Source of the DNA: Bacteroidota bacterium
GTDB taxonomy: Bacteria > Bacteroidota > Kryptoniia > Kryptoniales > JAKASW01
Assembly (NCBI GenBank): GCA_021785235.1
Contig: JAJYGB010000020.1
Location: forward strand, 1 to 6,659
Direction: 5' to 3'
DNA: 6,659 nt
Shown here: positions 5,552-6,659 of the stretch, piece after piece
Layout: every line of letters begins with the position of its first letter
How positions within the stretch are numbered: position 1 is the first letter of the stretch
Program-made: the position numbers and the translations under genes
Notes under the pieces: generated by a model
Database searches by the model: none
What the model was told of the DNA's origin: nothing
Seen by the model: only the letters and a program-made list of their open reading frames with translations

Positions 5552-6659
5552 CGGAAGTTTTCTGCGACCCCGGCAAGCGTGCCTGTAAAAAAGGCGCCTC
5601 GCTTCGCATCGCGCAGGACTTCGGAAAAAATATCCGTGTAACCAGGGAAGTCTATCGGGTCGGTGAGAGAGTTATGAAACAGGACGGAGGCGGCGCCGTG
5701 TGCCCGTCTGGTTTCTTCGATCAGATCTTTCATCTTTGCGAGCGCCTGCGCGTTGGTTATCGTCTTATTCTCGGCGAATGTCCCGTCCATCAGGAAAAGC
5801 GGGAGTTCAATCACGGGAGATAAGCGGTCTTCGGCGAAATTGAACAGCGGATAAGGGAAAGCGACGCTGTTTCTAAATCCGGCTTCGCGCGAAAAGCCGA
5901 GCGTGGAGTCGTATTTCATCTCGGCTTTTTCCCAGGTCTGGACGGTTTTGCCAGCGGTGAATTTCAGATAATGTTGCCGGACCGAATCGACGCGCATGCC
6001 CAAGATCTCCTGAAGACGGTTCTTCTCCCTGAAGAACTCGCCGGCATCAACGTACGTTTTCATGCTCGGATGTATCCCGATCTCGAATCCTGCCCCCGTT
6101 AGCGAATTCAGAAAATTCCGCATATCCCGGGACTTATAGTTATAATGCACGTCCTGTTTGCCGGTAGCCCCGGTCTTAATGAAGAAGGTTGATTTGACCC
6201 CGGCCCCTATTTCGGTATCACGAAGGTAATTGAGTCCCATCTTCGGAAAGTCGCGTCCGAAAAGAGCGTACAGGGGAAAGAGGAGCTTCTCCGCGCGCTG
6301 AGTCGAGCCGAGCCGGTGCCTGTTGAGCAGGGCAATCCCGAACATCTCTCGCCTGATCATCCTGAAGTTAAGAAAACTGATGAAGTCCACATCATGCGTG
6401 ATAGCCAGACCACTGTCTGATCCGCCATATGTCTTGGGTTCGAGCCTTATGCCGAAATACCGCCCCAGTTTCTCTATCAGGAAGAGAGAATAGTAATTCA
6501 CCACGGGATAATCGAGCACGTCGAGCTTGTATTGAAGCGAGTCCATTGCGCGGAACCTGTCGAACTCATCTCTCTCAAGGCTGACCAGGTCCTGAAAGTC
6601 TGATGCGAGTATGAATGTCGCGGCGGCTATGTCGAAATCGATAGCCGGATTGATCGGGT
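5548..6659 (-). CDS. Polysaccharide deacetylase-like protein with DUF7033-like N-terminal part (5' end outside window)
   Basis: The frame is open to the right edge: 369 residues are visible, and the ATG at 6544-6546 is internal, since the 37 residues before it (including DIAAATFILASDFQDL and SLERDEFDRF) look like the conserved DUF7033-type lead-in seen before such deacetylase domains. Numbered from that Met: THDVD (50-54), the metal-binding Asp-containing first NodB-like motif; IGIHPS (156-161); SVRQHYLKF (188-196); YDSTLGF (212-218); FPYPLF (230-235). The second His of the classical HxxxH is missing (HPSMK), which I recall as normal for this subfamily. No signal peptide can be judged without the N-terminus. 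Such proteins occur in surface-polysaccharide loci, where they may remove N-acetyl groups from sugars; activity here is not proven. It overlaps the EamA transporter gene by 4 nt. Confidence 0.85.
   Translation of the reverse strand, partial: PINPAIDFDIAAATFILASDFQDLVSLERDEFDRFRAMDSLQYKLDVLDYPVVNYYSLFLIEKLGRYFGIRLEPKTYGGSDSGLAITHDVDFISFLNFRMIRREMFGIALLNRHRLGSTQRAEKLLFPLYALFGRDFPKMGLNYLRDTEIGAGVKSTFFIKTGATGKQDVHYNYKSRDMRNFLNSLTGAGFEIGIHPSMKTYVDAGEFFREKNRLQEILGMRVDSVRQHYLKFTAGKTVQTWEKAEMKYDSTLGFSREAGFRNSVAFPYPLFNFAEDRLSPVIELPLFLMDGTFAENKTITNAQALAKMKDLIEETRRAHGAASVLFHNSLTDPIDFPGYTDIFSEVLRDAKRGAFFTGTLAGVAENFR

Noticed and set aside
6544..6659. ATG at 6546 as the start of the deacetylase-like gene
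   Set aside because: The frame continues to the window edge and the extra 37 residues resemble the conserved segment before such deacetylase domains.
1..6659. CRISPR arrays, tRNAs, rRNA, transposases, phage genes
   Set aside because: No regularly spaced direct repeats, tRNA-like cloverleaf or mobile-element protein motifs were found by reading both strands.

Overview
The window is bacterial, of mid-range GC (about half, judged by eye) and densely coded. The gene families present (a THDVD-type polysaccharide deacetylase with a DUF7033-like N-terminal region, a GDCCVxC protein, a DUF192 protein and Ddl-like ATP-grasp ligases next to a KamA-type aminomutase) would fit an uncultured lineage of the FCB group (Bacteroidota/Ignavibacteria and relatives) or of the Desulfobacterota-like groups. 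This placement is a weak inference. No ribosomal or other phylogenetic marker gene is in the window.

Left block, + strand, 1-3421: four tightly packed genes that look like one operon. They are the C-terminal part of an ATP-grasp ligase cut by the window edge, a second complete paralogous ATP-grasp ligase (356 aa), a GNAT acetyltransferase whose TTG start overlaps the ligase end by 14 nt, and a lysine 2,3-aminomutase-type radical SAM/PLP enzyme starting 3 nt after the GNAT stop. A hairpin with a 9-bp perfect stem follows the aminomutase at 3432-3470 and probably ends the transcript. The combination suggests a small-molecule pathway: an alpha- to beta-amino acid conversion (probably lysine to beta-lysine), N-acetylation, and one or two ATP-dependent carboxylate-amine ligations. 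The ligases lack residues that define true D-Ala-D-Ala ligases, so a cell-wall role is unlikely. The product is unknown. This is the most interesting part of the window.

Middle, 3422-4301: about 330 bases without a convincing gene, holding the terminator, a short inverted repeat and a candidate promoter. It is followed by a + strand DUF192 protein with an N-terminal hydrophobic export segment.

Right block, - strand, 4354-6659: read 3'->5' on the given strand, a polysaccharide deacetylase-like protein (5' end beyond the window), a ten-helix EamA/DMT transporter overlapping it by 4 nt (GTGA), and after 67 nt a small cysteine-rich GDCCVxC protein. This block converges on the DUF192 gene, with about 52 nt between the two stop codons.
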